Origin: Pterobdella sp. o SKG-2022
Lineage: Eukaryota; Annelida; Clitellata; Hirudinida; Piscicolidae
Length of the DNA stretch: 64,000 bases
Direction of reading: 5' to 3'
Assembly (NCBI GenBank): GCA_964035795.1
Contig: OZ038322.1
Span: 1,585,281 to 1,649,280, forward strand
The notes below the pieces were generated by a model that saw nothing but the letters and a program-made list of their open reading frames with translations, made no database searches and was not told the origin of the DNA. Made by a program: the position numbers and the translations under genes. Shown one piece after another: positions 24,221 to 37,900 of the stretch. The stretch's first letter is position 1. Each line of letters starts with the position of its first letter.

Positions 24221-26182
24221 GTGTTTATTATCCTGTGATTCGTATAGCGCAGTTAAATCGAAACACACAAGCCACAACCTCACATATTTGATTGGCATAC
24301 AAAAATTCACAAAATAAATAAAAAAAATTTTTTATTTGGATAATATTATTTATTAAATAATATTTAAAGGAAAAATTTTTTTAAATAATATTAATGAGTT
24401 AATTTAAACGCTCAAAACGACGATTTATTGTAACAGCTTATGCAGGAGTGTTATGCTTGCGGTAATATAGCTTACGAATTGAAGCTTGCGGTGAGCAAAA
24501 AAGCTTGCAATATTTTCTTTGTTTGGCCAATACGATCTTTTTTTGTTTTATATATCAAATACTATAAATATACTAATTTTTATTTTTTTGTTCATAATTT
24601 TTATTGTTTTTCAAAATCTTAAAGTGAACGTTAATAATAATCTTCAGGTTGGGGTTGCTTTCGTCATAACCTTCTTCCAATCGATTTCTTAGTAATTGCT
24701 ATACTCTTTAGTTTTTTATGCTGTGAAACCAACAAACTATATAAATATTTTTGTTTTTTGCAGTTAAAAAGACCTGTTCGACTGACTTGAGTGGACTGTA
24801 AAACTTTTATTTCAAGTTTTTCTTAGTTTTTCAGAAGCACAGCTGGCATTGGCAATTCGGTTTCTGGTCTCATCATTAATTTTTATACAGCGATGAAGGT
24901 TACTGCCGAGTTGATGAAGTTTTTTACGGTTTGTAACTTCTGTCTCATCACTAAATGGTGAGGTTTGTGGGAAGGTTTTTGGAGCAAAGTGAAACATACC
25001 CATCATTTTTTTGGTGTTGATGATAAAACTGAAACTTGTACAAAAGGGTGAAAGCTGATCTACCATCTGTTGTATCTTTTTTCTCTTTAATAGCTTTGAA
25101 TGCACAATCATCAGAAAAGAAAAGCTCTCTGTTTAGTAAGAACATCGGAGGTTGTGAAGTTTTTCATGGCACCGATATTTGATGGACATGCCAAGTGAAT
25201 TAACTTCAAAAGCTTCCGTCAATACTTCTACTAACATCAGGCTGAACAATGTTGAAGCAAAGACACAGCCTTGCTCTACACTGCTGGTTTCTTGGAAATG
25301 CTTTGAACTAGCACCATTGTTGAGCACTCTAAATGCCGACATGATGAAATAATAAAAAATTTTTATGATTCTTCTAAAACTGAAAACTTCAATAAGCTCA
25401 AGTCGAATTTTGACAATATCTAAAAAATTTTTACAAAAACCTTCAGAAGAAAAAAATTTCTAAAAAAGAGTTTAGAAGAAAGTGAAATTAAAATTTTATG
25501 AAAAAACATATGTATCATTGGTAATATTATTGTTAAAATTCAGACTATTTCAGAAAACAATGAAGTAATATTCAAGGAGATAATTCGTAACCACACAAAA
25601 CGGACCTGTCAAAGCAACCCACAGGCAATTAAATATTATCAATTTTCGATTAAAAAATTTTTAAACACTTGATGTTTTCAAATTATTTTCACAGATCGAA
25701 ACTATGAAATACTATCCTGCAAACATTGTTAATCTTCAATAAATATCTAAAAACAACTCCGTGTCGTTTTTGTGTATTTTAAGATTTAAAAAACAATGAA
25801 AATTATGCATAAAAAAATAAAAATTAATATGTTTTTTTTTAAATTATATTATTTGATATATATAACAAAAGAGACCGTTTAGGCCAAAGAAAACATTGCA
25901 AGCTTTTTTGCTCACCGCAAGCTTTAATTAGTAAGCTATATTACAGCAAGTACAACACTCTTGGATGATCTGTTACAATAAATCGTCGTTTTGAGCGTTT
26001 AATATTATATTATAAAACGAAATTTTTTACATGAATATTATTTAATGAATAATATTACCCGAATAAAAAAATTTTTAATTTATTTCGTGAATTTTTGTCA
26101 ACCAATCAAATATGTTTTCATGAGGTTGTGGCTTGTGTGTTTCGATTCGACTGCGCTATACGAACTACAGGATAATAAACAC
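24221..26182. mobile_element. Element with about 400-bp terminal inverted repeats
   Basis: The left arm (about 24221-24630) reads outward-in GTGTTTATTATCCTGT. The right arm (about 25775-26182) ends with the reverse complement, ACAGGATAATAAACAC. Matching blocks along the arms include CGAAACACACAAGCCACAACCTCA, AAACGCTCAAAACGACGATTTATTG, GCTTGCGGTGAGCAAAAAAGC and the TATATATCAAAT region. The interior of about 1.1 kb has no transposase I can see but holds an inverted RT fragment. I see no clear target-site duplication. The right end is 98 bp upstream of the GTF3C1 start codon. It looks like a non-autonomous foldback or TIR element. Confidence 0.8.
24812..25345 (-). mobile_element. LINE reverse transcriptase fragment inside the TIR element
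   Basis: The minus strand gives SSVEQGCVFASTLFSLML (RT motif B-like), GMSIKYRCHEKLHNLR, then FFSDDCAF in place of the catalytic FADD box. TSFSFIINTKK, MGMFHFAPK and CIKINDETRNRIANAS follow. These are the palm and thumb blocks of LINE RTs in the correct order. A frame change between the two open segments and the altered motif show it is dead. Confidence 0.8.
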
Positions 26183-26279
26183 TCTTTATTCATTATATTA
26201 TTGTTTACCGAAACTTGCAACACTGCTTTGATTACACATTCTTCACTTTTGTTCTGGATTTTATATCATATTTTGTTGC

Positions 26280-29200
26280 ATGAAAAATGAAATGGAAAAT
26301 AATTTGCTAAACGCGATCATCGATGAAATAGCTTTAGAGGGTTTGGATGGTATGTTTGTGTATAATTAGTATATAATTTAATAAAATAAAACTTATAGAG
26401 AATTTGTTGTATTAGTTCAACAATATTTCATATGAAAAAGTTGCAAACCTAATGTAGAACTATTCTACTTGAAAATTTTTTAATTATACATACAATTTCA
26501 ACTAATTGATCTCATTGTGTTCATTAATCTTTTTAGGCATAACGCTTGAAACATTATGGGTTCGTTTAGAAACACGAAAACCTTCTCTCAACCTAACCAT
26601 CAACACAAGTTTTAAGCAATGGGTATGGAATGGTATAAGAAGTTGTGAAGATTTGAAGTTTTATTTGCTTGAAACTCCCAGAAGAGCTTTGATTTACGTA
26701 GATCGTTTTGCTTATCTTGAACCTGAAACAGGAGTCGTGATTGAACAAGTGAACTATTCTAATAATTATTTTTTGTTTATTTTGAATGTTTTTTTATCAG
26801 TAAAAGATGACTTGTAAAAGATGTATTTTAAATTAAAACAACTTCCAAAAGTTTATTTGAACTTGAAACTATATAGTATGAAAACATGATAAAATGTTAA
26901 ATGTGTCATTATTTAATATTAAATTAATTTTGATTTGCTTAAAACCATTCAGGAACAAGATGATATATATCCATTGACCTATTCAAAGAACCCGTCTGGA
27001 ATCAGAGGGTCTTGCAGTGCACCTCGTAGTGATATAAGCCATGTGCTGCACAAGAAAAATGATGATGCTGATGGAACAATTGAAATGAAATATGAAGATG
27101 TTGTCGCCAGGTAGTCATGTCATTACATTTTTAAATTTAATATTTAATTATCATTCTAACTTCTCAATATACTTTGATTAAAGTTTTGGCAACAAGTTGT
27201 TGTTGGTGGCATCACAGGAATTGAGGTACAAAGTGTTGTACAGCCACAACATGCTTCACTCAGATGCTGTTAACATAATTTCTGATGACAAGTTGTACTG
27301 TCTGATGGAAAGGATCGGCAGGTTCAGAATTTAATATGGTCCAATGTGTTTTTGATATTCCATAAATTTTTGATAAGCAAACATTTGAAACAAAATGATG
27401 ACTGTGAAGGTGTCGTTGGAATGGCATGACCACTGTGGGAGTGCATGAAAATATGCAGACAGTCCTCAAAACAAAGCCAACCAATTCCTTCTCCATGAGG
27501 AAAAACCTCAAACGATACAACCTCATCACTGTGCAGGTACCCTTGCATTCACTCACATTATATCCACCTTATATATAACATTAGTTTTTTCATTTTCATA
27601 AAGAATTTTGCATGATTAATTGAAATAATCAAAAAAGCTTTTAAACTAGATAATGTAAGATATTATTATGAAAAGCTTGGTTTATTAAGTTTCTCAATAA
27701 ACCATTGTGTTTGTTTCTATTATAATAAGATAAGTGATAGATGGTTGAATCACAATTTGAAGGCATTTTTAACATAGTATGGCATGCTTGTATTTTCTAT
27801 TATGCTTGAGGTAGATAAATTACAAGCTTTCACATCTGCTTACATCTCCTAGTATACCTGGTCGGACCAGGTTTACTCCATTTATGAAGAATTTCAATTT
27901 TATATACTCCTAATCTTTTATCTGAAACATCATTTTCTCCATCCCGAAATTTGATCTTACCATAACTCTCTGGTTATATATCTAGGCCATTGTGTCCAAG
28001 ACATCAAACCTCACTTTTAAATAACATTGCTGATCTAACAAAGCTTGCATAAAATCATCTTTTTATTGAAAAATTTGAGGGAAGACTCTTGGATAATAAC
28101 ATCGCCACATTCATCAAACTTTGTCCAGGCTGTTTTCACTACAATTGCATTACAATTCCCGCTAAAATCTATTAAACTTTCCAAGTACAGAAAAGGATGA
28201 CCTGTCTCAAAGCCATCCTGTACATGCTGTGCTATAAAGTTTATGCTACTCTGACATTTCAGAGATAAAATCCTTAGCTAGCTTTGCAGATAATTGAAAG
28301 CTTTTCACATTTAGCATGGACCCAGGAATTGCCCGTCTAGCTCAATGGTAGAGCATTAGACTGATTATCTAAAGTTACCAGGTTCAAACCCGTGTGGGCC
28401 TACAATTAGCATCTGTTCTACATATAAAAAAGCAGTATAAAATTTTTTTCACTCAAAACACTTGCTACAATTTAAGCTTATAACAAGCACACTGTGTCAA
28501 ACGCAAACCTTCTTCCCGCCACTCGAACGAACTTTTTTTTGCATTTTTAGTCTGAAACCCTTAATAAAGTTTTCGAATAACTCAAAAATAATCACCTGGT
28601 AAATTTAAATTTAAAATGAACCAAATTTACAGTTTTTCTGTGTGCGTCCCCTCAAAGCAACAGCCTGCATCACCGGCAAACTTGTGCTTCTCAGGCGCTT
28701 TCATGCTGACCATACTCCCAGCTACATCTGCCAACTCAAACATCTGTGTCATATCTTGGCTGAGCCTCCTAACCAGGGCACAATGTTGCTGACTGATGTC
28801 AAGAAGAAAATGGTCTGTTTCTTGTCTTTGAGCCAAATTTTAATATATCTATTCATTTATAACAGATTAATTTATATTTATGAAATGTAACAATGATTTT
28901 GATGAGTGAAATATGACGCAGAACATATCTGATGAACTCTTTCGCAAAGTGCACAAGTTAGGATCGAAAAATGTAAAGATAGAAACCCGAGAATATCGGC
29001 ACGTTCATCCGCATGCCACCCCAGAAGATTATCTCACGAAAAGGTAGTTTGTGCTTCTCTTACCTTTGTAGATTCAGTCAGTGTTAATACAAATTAAGAT
29101 GCCTTTACTTTTGATAAGTTGAAGTATATAAATGAAAATGTAAATCATTCTCAGCAAGGTGGAACGAAGGTTGAAAGTAGTGCGACTGATGAGCCCTTTC

Positions 29201-30477
29201 AAAATGGAGGAGGATGTGTTGAAGAAGGAGGAAGAAGAGCTGGATGATGACTTGGAGGAAGATGACAACAACGCCTCATGTGGCTTCACACTGGTCAGGA
29301 ATGGTGAGTTGTTTTATTATTTGAGTTATTCTCAGATTTATCTTCAAACATTTCTCACATACATTTTTGATACAGATGTTAAAACTGCAAGCTTCATTAA
29401 CGAAACCATGTTGAACAAATGTTATCGCTTGGTGAGTGAGAGTGGTTTCAAAGGCATGAGGCTTGGTGAGTTGTTGTCAGGCACAGGATTGAGTTTGGGT
29501 GAAATGAGGGTGCTGTGGAGAAATTTAACTTATCGTGACTGCTTCGATGTTATCAAGGTGGAGGTGGGAAAACTCAGGGTGCAAAAGTTAGTTCTACCAT
29601 CATGTTTCTATGCCTTGAGTCTTCATAATTGTTCATGACTGCTTGATACAAGCTTGCTCAATTGGGAAATTATTTTATTTTTGATGTGTGGTGATGGCAC
29701 ATTACAGGCTGTTTATCCGGGATGACCACAGGGAACTTCAACACAACATTATCTTGCCTGAACAATCTTTCTGCACAGGTGCTCAGGCTTGATTGTATGA
29801 CAAGTGTGCTCATCTCATGTTTTATATTTTTGAAAACTTTATGGTTCAGATAAAAGTCCCAGCAAAGATGAGACACCAAAACAACAAACTGAAGAACCCA
29901 GCACCATCTTCAACATCACCAACGAATCTGCTAGAACCACTTCTTCACCCACCAGTCAGGAGAAAGAGACTGATGTTTGTGTTGTGGGTTCCAGCGAAAT
30001 GTTGGATCAAACTTATCACTCTCTGCCACCACAAAGAGGTTTGTTCATGGCAGTTGAAATGAATGGCATATATGCATTCTATATGGGAATTTTGAATGTG
30101 ATAATTTGTGTGCAGATCTCTCGTTGAAAAAATGCACTGATGAGTTTGAAGGCATCCACTGCGGTTTGTAGATACCAAATGAGAGTGCATGAGTTATTAC
30201 AAATGTATTTTTTGCAGATGAACCTGATGAGTTGCAGTATGTGAAAGTCTTCAATAGTAAGATGTGTCATATCTAAAAAAATTCTCATCTTTTAAAGATT
30301 TATCCATTTCTCAATAAAATAATTTCACAAAAAAATTTTTAAAATTAAGTTTAAAATTGACGTAACGATGTCACTGCAGAAAACAATCTGACCCAGCGCA
30401 ACCTGCACAGAGCACACACCATCATGAACATCCTAGCCACCCACTCAGTAGTGCATGACACAGCGTTCTTCAAGCAG
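26280..30477 (+). CDS. GTF3C1: GTF3C1 exons 1-14 (N-terminal B-block/winged-helix region)
   Basis: Exons: 26280-26349, 26537-26748, 26953-27110, 27184-27321, 27410-27536, 28633-28812, 28922-29043, 29155-29303, 29376-29586, 29708-29778, 29850-30038, 30116-30163, 30218-30256 and 30380-30477. Every junction is GT-AG and phase-consistent. The part encoded to 29586 holds the N-terminal winged helix and B-block-binding winged helices (LRYKVLYS...LERIGR-like, then FINETMLNKCYRLVSESG, GMRLGELLSGTGLSLGEM). The exons from 29708 to 30256 encode a poorly conserved acidic/Ser-Thr linker. Exon 14 resumes conserved sequence (NLHRAHTIMNILATHSVV). Confidence 0.85.
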
Positions 30478-33400
30478 GTGCCATGTGTCTTATGCACTAT
30501 GTATCAACTGTCCAGTTATTCTATTTGGATCTTTTGTTTGGGACTAATTGAAAATTGATAAACTATTTGATGTGAGAATAATGTTGTTTTATCGCACCAA
30601 ACAGACTTCGCATTTGTTGTTCTAGTTTATAATTGCCAACAATTTGTTGTCTGATGAGTCATCACTATCTTTTTATTTTTTTGCTTTTATCTTTTCAAGC
30701 TGGCTTAGGAGACTTCACTCAGTTGAAACGCCCACTATTCAGTTCTGCTCTTGTCTTTGGCACCTGGCTTCATATTAAACTAGAGCTGTAACTGGGGTTG
30801 ACAGCAGGCGGCCTAGATTATTTATACTACTTATATCGTAGTTTTTAAAATAAATTATTCTAATTAAGTCAAATTTTATATACTGCCAGTTCAAGCTAAA
30901 ATCTAACTCGAAATTATAAGCTTTCAAGGTCCTTGCATCCACACTTGGGCAGTTTGTCTTACCGTTATCAACTAGGATCTCCGCCAAACCAAATGACAAC
31001 CACTGCAAATCATCAGCTATCTGAGTCTACTCTTATCACCGAACTCAGCTTCTCTATTTTGAGACCGCTTTCTTGTTATAATCTCGATAACAGTAAATTT
31101 CAGTAGCAGGTATTGATAATTTCATATTTTTCTATCGTTGTCACTTCGTTTGGCGGTTGATCCTTATTTAATTGATAACGGCAAGGCATACTCCTCAAGT
31201 GTGGAACGGCAGATCTTGAATTCTATAATTTCAATTTGGATGTTAGCTCAGGCAAATAAAATGGCTTTTTTATGAATTACTTTATGAAGTTTATTGAAAA
31301 AAAATAGCTAGTTTTATCATTGTCATCATTTTTCTCTTTTTCCCCATCATCATCACCACCACCATCATCATCACCATCATAAACAAACATAGCTGACAAC
31401 CATTATCAGGAGGTGCACAAAGAAGAAGGCACAAAATTGTTGACGTTGAAAATATTGAAGAGACTTCTGAACTCCTTGAGTCAGCGAGGTTTCTTGAAAG
31501 TGGTGCATAGAAGAGAGGAAATAAATGGCAACGTGGAGAAAGATGTATGTGTGGTGATGTTGCTGATGGTGGGGGTTAAGAGGATGATGATGCAGAGGGA
31601 ATAAAAGTGGTAAGGAGGATGATGATGGAAAGGGAAGGAAGGTTGTGGTGGTTAGGAGGATGATGATGGGGAGGGAATGAAGGGAGTGGGTGATATTTAA
31701 AACAAACTTCTTCCAAGGATTTATTAACTAAAAAACATAAGCTTTTAAATATATGCTAGATGTTATTATCACTTAACAAACTTAAACATAGCAATGATGG
31801 CATGCAGATGGTGTTCTATTGCCTGCCTGGTGTCAGTGAGGACAGTGAAGAGTTCCGCAGGGCTCTGCAGCAGAGGAAGGCTAAGGAGAGAATGATATTG
31901 GTGAGCTATTCAAGTTTTTTAAATGATTTCAGTAATGTTTCTTATGAGGTTTTGATGATGACAAGGCTTCAAAGATAACATCATGAAGACTACAATTATC
32001 TTTTTTTCATATCTTGAAAGAGAGTTTTTAATCTTATATACTTCATTATTTTATGCCTTTGTAAGGAGGGTTATATCTTCAAAACGATGACGATGATGAT
32101 GAGGATGATGATGATAATGATGATGATGGTGGTTATATCTTCAAAATGTCTTCAAGATGATAGTTTTAATCATAATTTAATGATAATTATTTGCTTTTGA
32201 AACTATTGAATAACTTGCAAAAAGTCTGTCAATATGAATTAGCATTGTTGAATGACTAACTCCACCAGAGCGCCACCTACCGTGCTTCAAATGCCTGCAA
32301 GGATGAAATCGTATGTACCTTCTGTTTCATTCAAAATATCAACTTTGAAATTCATTTGAATGTGATATTTCTAATAACGTTTTATGATAAGGCTTGATTT
32401 ATAAAAAATTATAGCTTTTGGTTGTCAACAAATGTACTTCAAAAATTCTCACATTTGATTTTTTTTGGTGAAAAAAATATGGACTTTAGTCCAACAGTGA
32501 TCTTGATAACTCACATCCAGAAAGTGACAGCGAGCAACCGCATGCCGAAGTTTGAGAAGGCCCGGAACATTCATGTGTTTTTGTGGGGGTTGTTGAGGAA
32601 GGAGGAGGGTGCTGAGGTGGCGTATGACTGGCTACCTTATGTTTCCCCTCTTCCAAAACTTCATGGTTGATTTTAATTTATGATATTTCAATTCAATTTT
32701 ATTTTTTACTTTAATTAAAACTGAAATTTAAAATACAAAATATTTACGATGTCTCTAAAAGAAAACTGATTTATTTAAATTGTTATCCTAAATATTTGAA
32801 GCCAACAATAGTAACTGAATAATATCGAGAGGATTTGTTGATAAAATATTCAAATATAACACTTGTTAGTGTCTCATCAAAACATATTCATTTTATATTT
32901 TCTACTGAATGCTTCATTACTGGCTTTTCATGCCGAAGAACCTTCTTGGTGTATTGACGCGATTCAAATTTACTTTTGAAAAGTTGAATTATTCATAAAA
33001 TCAATGGATAAAAACTGCATTGTGACTGTCCTTCCAGACCACCCCGATGGCTGGCTCAACATGAACGATGTGTTGGAGAACATGCCCTTGTCTCTCCTCA
33101 CCACTGCTGTCCTCTCCTGCTCTCTCGTCTGTACCATTACGTGCCAGCTATCTCACATTTCATATGTTTCCAATATTTGACAACACTAATATTTTCTTGA
33201 TTTTTATAAACTTCGAAATAAGGCAAATGTTTCGAAATTAATGTTGAAAGTATATTGAGCACACAAACAGCAGGAGGACATAGGATTGTCGAAGCACACA
33301 TCTTTCAAGCATCTGCCTCCTCAGGTTTTGTTACACTTTAGGTCCCATGTTGTATTGATGCTAAACTTTATGAACACTCAGTTGATGAACAAGTTGAGCA

Positions 33401-34886
33401 CTAAAAGACGCCATCTTTTCAAGTTTGAATCAGTATGTGAGTTGTTAGTGAAGTTGGGTCTGTTGACATTTGAGAAGAGTGATGCTCTCCGCAAAGAGGA
33501 GGTTTGCCATATGTTCCAAATTGAACCTCATGACTCATGAGGCACCTTGAAGGTAGTTATAAAGCACCCTACTCAATCAGATGCACATGTATGTGCACAA
33601 GAGAGGCTCCCTGGTCGACGAGTCATATGTGCAACACACCAACCACTTCTCTTCCTCACTCACCACCCGTCCTGATGGCACCATTCTCTTCCAATTCAAG
33701 TCCACTACATTCTTATTTGACAACATTTTAGATTTAAAAAAAAATTGAATTAGTTAAAAGTTGTTCTTTTGTTAGTTACTAGGTATTCTAGCAATAGTTA
33801 TAGTAATAGCACTATAGTAATTAACAGCACTATGAAGGACATTGAGGCATACTGGGACATTCTTAAGTTCATCTGCTTGGCATCAAACAATGGTAACAAA
33901 CTGCCTTTCAACACACATAAGACCCATGCATACTTATTGATACCTTCAGAAGCACCGACTCTTCCTTCCAAGCTCAGCAAGAAAAAGTTCAACGAACTGC
34001 TACTCAGCAAAGAGGTTTGCTTTTCATCATTTGAATTAAATATTGAATCATTTCATGTTGTCAGGTGGGTAGTGTATATGACGATGGCGAGTTACCTGGA
34101 GATGGACAGGGCCCTGCTGGAATCGATTCGAGTCTCTTTGGGTGCGTCTTTTAGTTTATCCATCTCTAGTTATTGTTCTTCACAACACTTGAATTTGTCA
34201 GCACGTTGAAACGCAATTGGTTGAGTGTGGAGGCGCTCTCCAGTCCTCGTAAGGAGTTTGGTGAGTATGTTTGCAGTCAAATATGACTCATGTTTGTTAA
34301 CTTGGTATTTCATTATATTACAGTCGAGAATAATGTGCTGAGAGCAAGCTTGGTGAAAAGAGGGCCTTCAGTCGGTTGCAAACAACTCAAAAAGAGATCA
34401 AGTAATCATGAAGCATTATTGAAGCATTTCATAATTCTTACAACATTTAATGATTTTAAGATGTCAGGAAAACCCAAGAAAATGACAATAATAACGATAT
34501 GGCTTCTGAGGAATCAAAAGCAACAATAAAATCTATTAAAAAAAGCACGAAAAACAACAAAAGCCTAAATGAAGAAGAACTCAAGAAGCAGAAGAAGAGG
34601 GAGGAGATGAGTAAAGAAAAGAAACGCCTTCGCAAGTTGAACTGTTATGACGTCAAGGACGAAGAAGCCAAAAAAAACATGACGTCACAAAGGGTCACAT
34701 GGTCTGTGGAGGAAGATAAAGTGGTGCGTTGATGAGAATGTTGAATGGTGGCTTGAGTTGACTGACGTAAACATGATGGCAGATCTTGCTGTGCACCTTG
34801 ACGAATGTTTTCCTGAGTGGCAAGCTCAAATGGATGCTGCATACCTCTGCCATTAGAGACTTCCTGCATGAGGCTGTGCCTGTGAG

Positions 34887-34924
<38 letters not shown>

Positions 34925-37900
34925 TTTATGCAAAGATAAGAGTCTGATAGATTGTAACTGCAACAGAGCTCAAAGACGAAGACTTCGGCAGCCTGCATGC
35001 GGAGGAAGAACTTCCAGATGAGGAAGGAATCAGTCTCCAACATGCTCAGTGTGCAACTCGCATCACTGCTGCACCATAAGGTGGAGTTGTCAGCTAATCA
35101 TGAAAATAAAAACATCATTAAAGTTGTTTTTAAATATATACTATATAAAATAAATTATATATAAATATAAAATATAAATTGATGACAGAAGTTGTGCAAG
35201 AGGTTCAAAACAGGAAAGGAGAATGCTGCCAGAAATCAGGAGGTGTTCAGGGAATGTTTGCACGCCATCAACCTCATACTCAAAATCATGTGCCAACGTT
35301 TCTTTATTCTAATATTAATTACTTTTATCAGATAGATTTTATTGAAATGTGGTAATATTGCTGAATGAGTTTAATATGACTATGTTCACAGACCTGAGCA
35401 CCACTTCGTCTCGAACGATGGTCTTGTTGATGAAGGTTAGTCTCATTTTTCAACATGAGCATGACTTCAAATTATATAATCACTCAATTATGATTCTTTT
35501 CAATCCAACTGACCACTAAATGTTGTCTTTCAAAAGCACTATGTTTCCAAGCACAAGTGTGAAATCATTGACTTGGGAATGCGCATTACATCTGTGATAA
35601 AAACCTTCGTACTTTTTGATGGAAACTATTTAGAGTCCAGTAGTTTTTGCACTTACTAATAAATTGTATAGTCGCCCTTTCAACTTTCCATCATCACCAT
35701 CATCATCATTTCAACGTCATCAACATCATCATCATCATCATTTCATCATCATCATTTCAGCATCATTTCAACATCATCATCATCATCATTTCAACATCAT
35801 CATCATCATCATCATTTCAAAATCATCATCATCGTTTCAACATCATCATCATCATCATCATTTCAACATCATCATCATCATTTCAACATCATCATCAATA
35901 TTTCAACATCATCATCAATATTTCAACATCATCATCATCATTTCAACATCATCATCATCATTTCAACATCATCATCATCATTTCAACATCGTCATCATCA
36001 TTTCAACATCATCATCAATATTTCAACATCATCATCAATATTTCAACATCATCATCATCATTTCAACATCATCATCATCATCATCATCATCATTTCAACA
36101 TCATCATCATCATCATTTCAACATCATCATCATCATTTCAACATCATCATCATCATTTCAACATCATCATCATCATTTCAACATCGTCATCATCATTTCA
36201 ACATCATCATCAATATTTCAACATCATCATCAATATTTCAACATCATCATCATCATTTCAACATCATCATCATCATCATCATCATTTCAACATCATCATC
36301 ATTTCAACATCATCATCATCATTTCAACATCATCATCATCATCATTTCAACATCATCATCATCATTTCAACATCATCATCATCATCATTTCAACATCATC
36401 ATCATCATCATTTCAACATCATCATCATCATCATCATTTCAACATCATCATCATCATCGTCATCATTTTTTTTCTTTTTTCACCCCGAGTATCCCAGTTT
36501 TGTTGGGTGCTCCTCATGTCCCCATCGCGAGGTCGGTCCATAGACTCTCGGGACCCAGTGTGGTATTTATTTTGGGGCAGGTGAAGAGGTGAGGGGTGTC
36601 GTGAATGTGTGTTTGGCAGGGTGGGCATGAAGGTGAGGGATGAGATGAGGGAGAGATTTTGTTGAGGTTTGAGAGAATGAAAGATGATTTTTTTGATCTG
36701 AGTTGGGCGAGAGTGCGGCGAGTGTGGTGGTCTAGGGTGGTTTCTGATTTATGAATGGGTGGGAGTTGCTTGCTGAGGATTTTGTTGTGAGTGGATGATA
36801 TGTAGTCGTGTACTATTTACTATTTTTGTGTGTATGGTTTTCATGTTGTTTTTTATTTGTGGGTGAAAGGTGGTCTGGGTGGAGGAGGAAGGTATGTTCA
36901 GGGTGTAGTTGATATTGTTGAATGTGGATTGTTTTTTGTATCTGGGGTGGACTTCTTGTGTGGTGAGTGGGTGTAGGGGATGAGTGGGGTGGGAGGCTTT
37001 TGTGTGAGTTGTGATGCATGAAGTTCGAGATGGTTTTGGAGTGGGAGGATTTTGGTCTCTGAGTGGAGGTGCTGGATGTTGGTGTCTAGGGTGCAGCCAG
37101 TGATTGTTCTCAAGGCTGCGTTTTGGATTTTTTGGAGTTTGTTGAGGGAGGTGGATGAGATGATGAGTGACCAGATGATGTTGGCGTATTCGATGATGGG
37201 AAGGAGTAATGTTTTATATGTGGTGATGAGTGTTTCTTTGCTTTTTCCCCAGTGTGTTGATGTGAGGAGTTTTAAGAGATTGAGTGTTTTTTTTTTTGCT
37301 TTAGTGATGGTGTTGTCTGTGTGGGTGGAGTATTTTAGTTTGGGGTCAAAAGTTAAGCCAAGGATGGTAGGGTTGGAGGTAGTGGGGATGTTCAAGGGTT
37401 TGTTATATTCTAATGGCTCAGAGATCGTGAGAGTTGATGTGGTTTTGGTAGAGTTAATTTGTAGGTTGTTATTGTGAGCCCATGTGTGTATTTCATTGAG
37501 GTATGGTAGGAGGTTCCGGGTGGCTGTGTTGGTGTTGGGGTAGAATGATGTTATGGTAATGTCGTCTGCGTAGGTAATGAGTTTGAGTGAGTTGATTTTG
37601 GAGAGTGGTATGTCTGAGAGGTATATGTTGAAGAAAGTGGGTGATAGGACGCCCCCTTGGGGGACACCTGCTTTGATGCTTGTGTGTTTTGATGTGTGAA
37701 TGTTGTATGAGGTGTATTGTCGGCGGCCTTTAGGTAGTTGGCCAGGAATTTGATTATTGTTGTAGGAATGTGGGTATTGTGTATTTTATGGATGAGTTGG
37801 TGGATGTTGACCGTGTCGAATGCTTTGGTCATTTCAAGGGCGGTGAGGATTGTTCTATGGGGGGGTTTTTTTTATTGAAACCAGTGAGTATGGTGTTATT

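Noticed and set aside
28331..28400. Functional tRNA-Ile gene
   Set aside because: The acceptor and T stems have mismatches, and the sequence after it matches the body of a second copy at 1425-1553, so a SINE fits better.
35647..36584. Two long + frames of His/Ser/Ile/Phe across the ATC minisatellite
   Set aside because: They exist only because the repeat unit is mostly a multiple of three, and they run straight into LINE sequence. No splice or start context.
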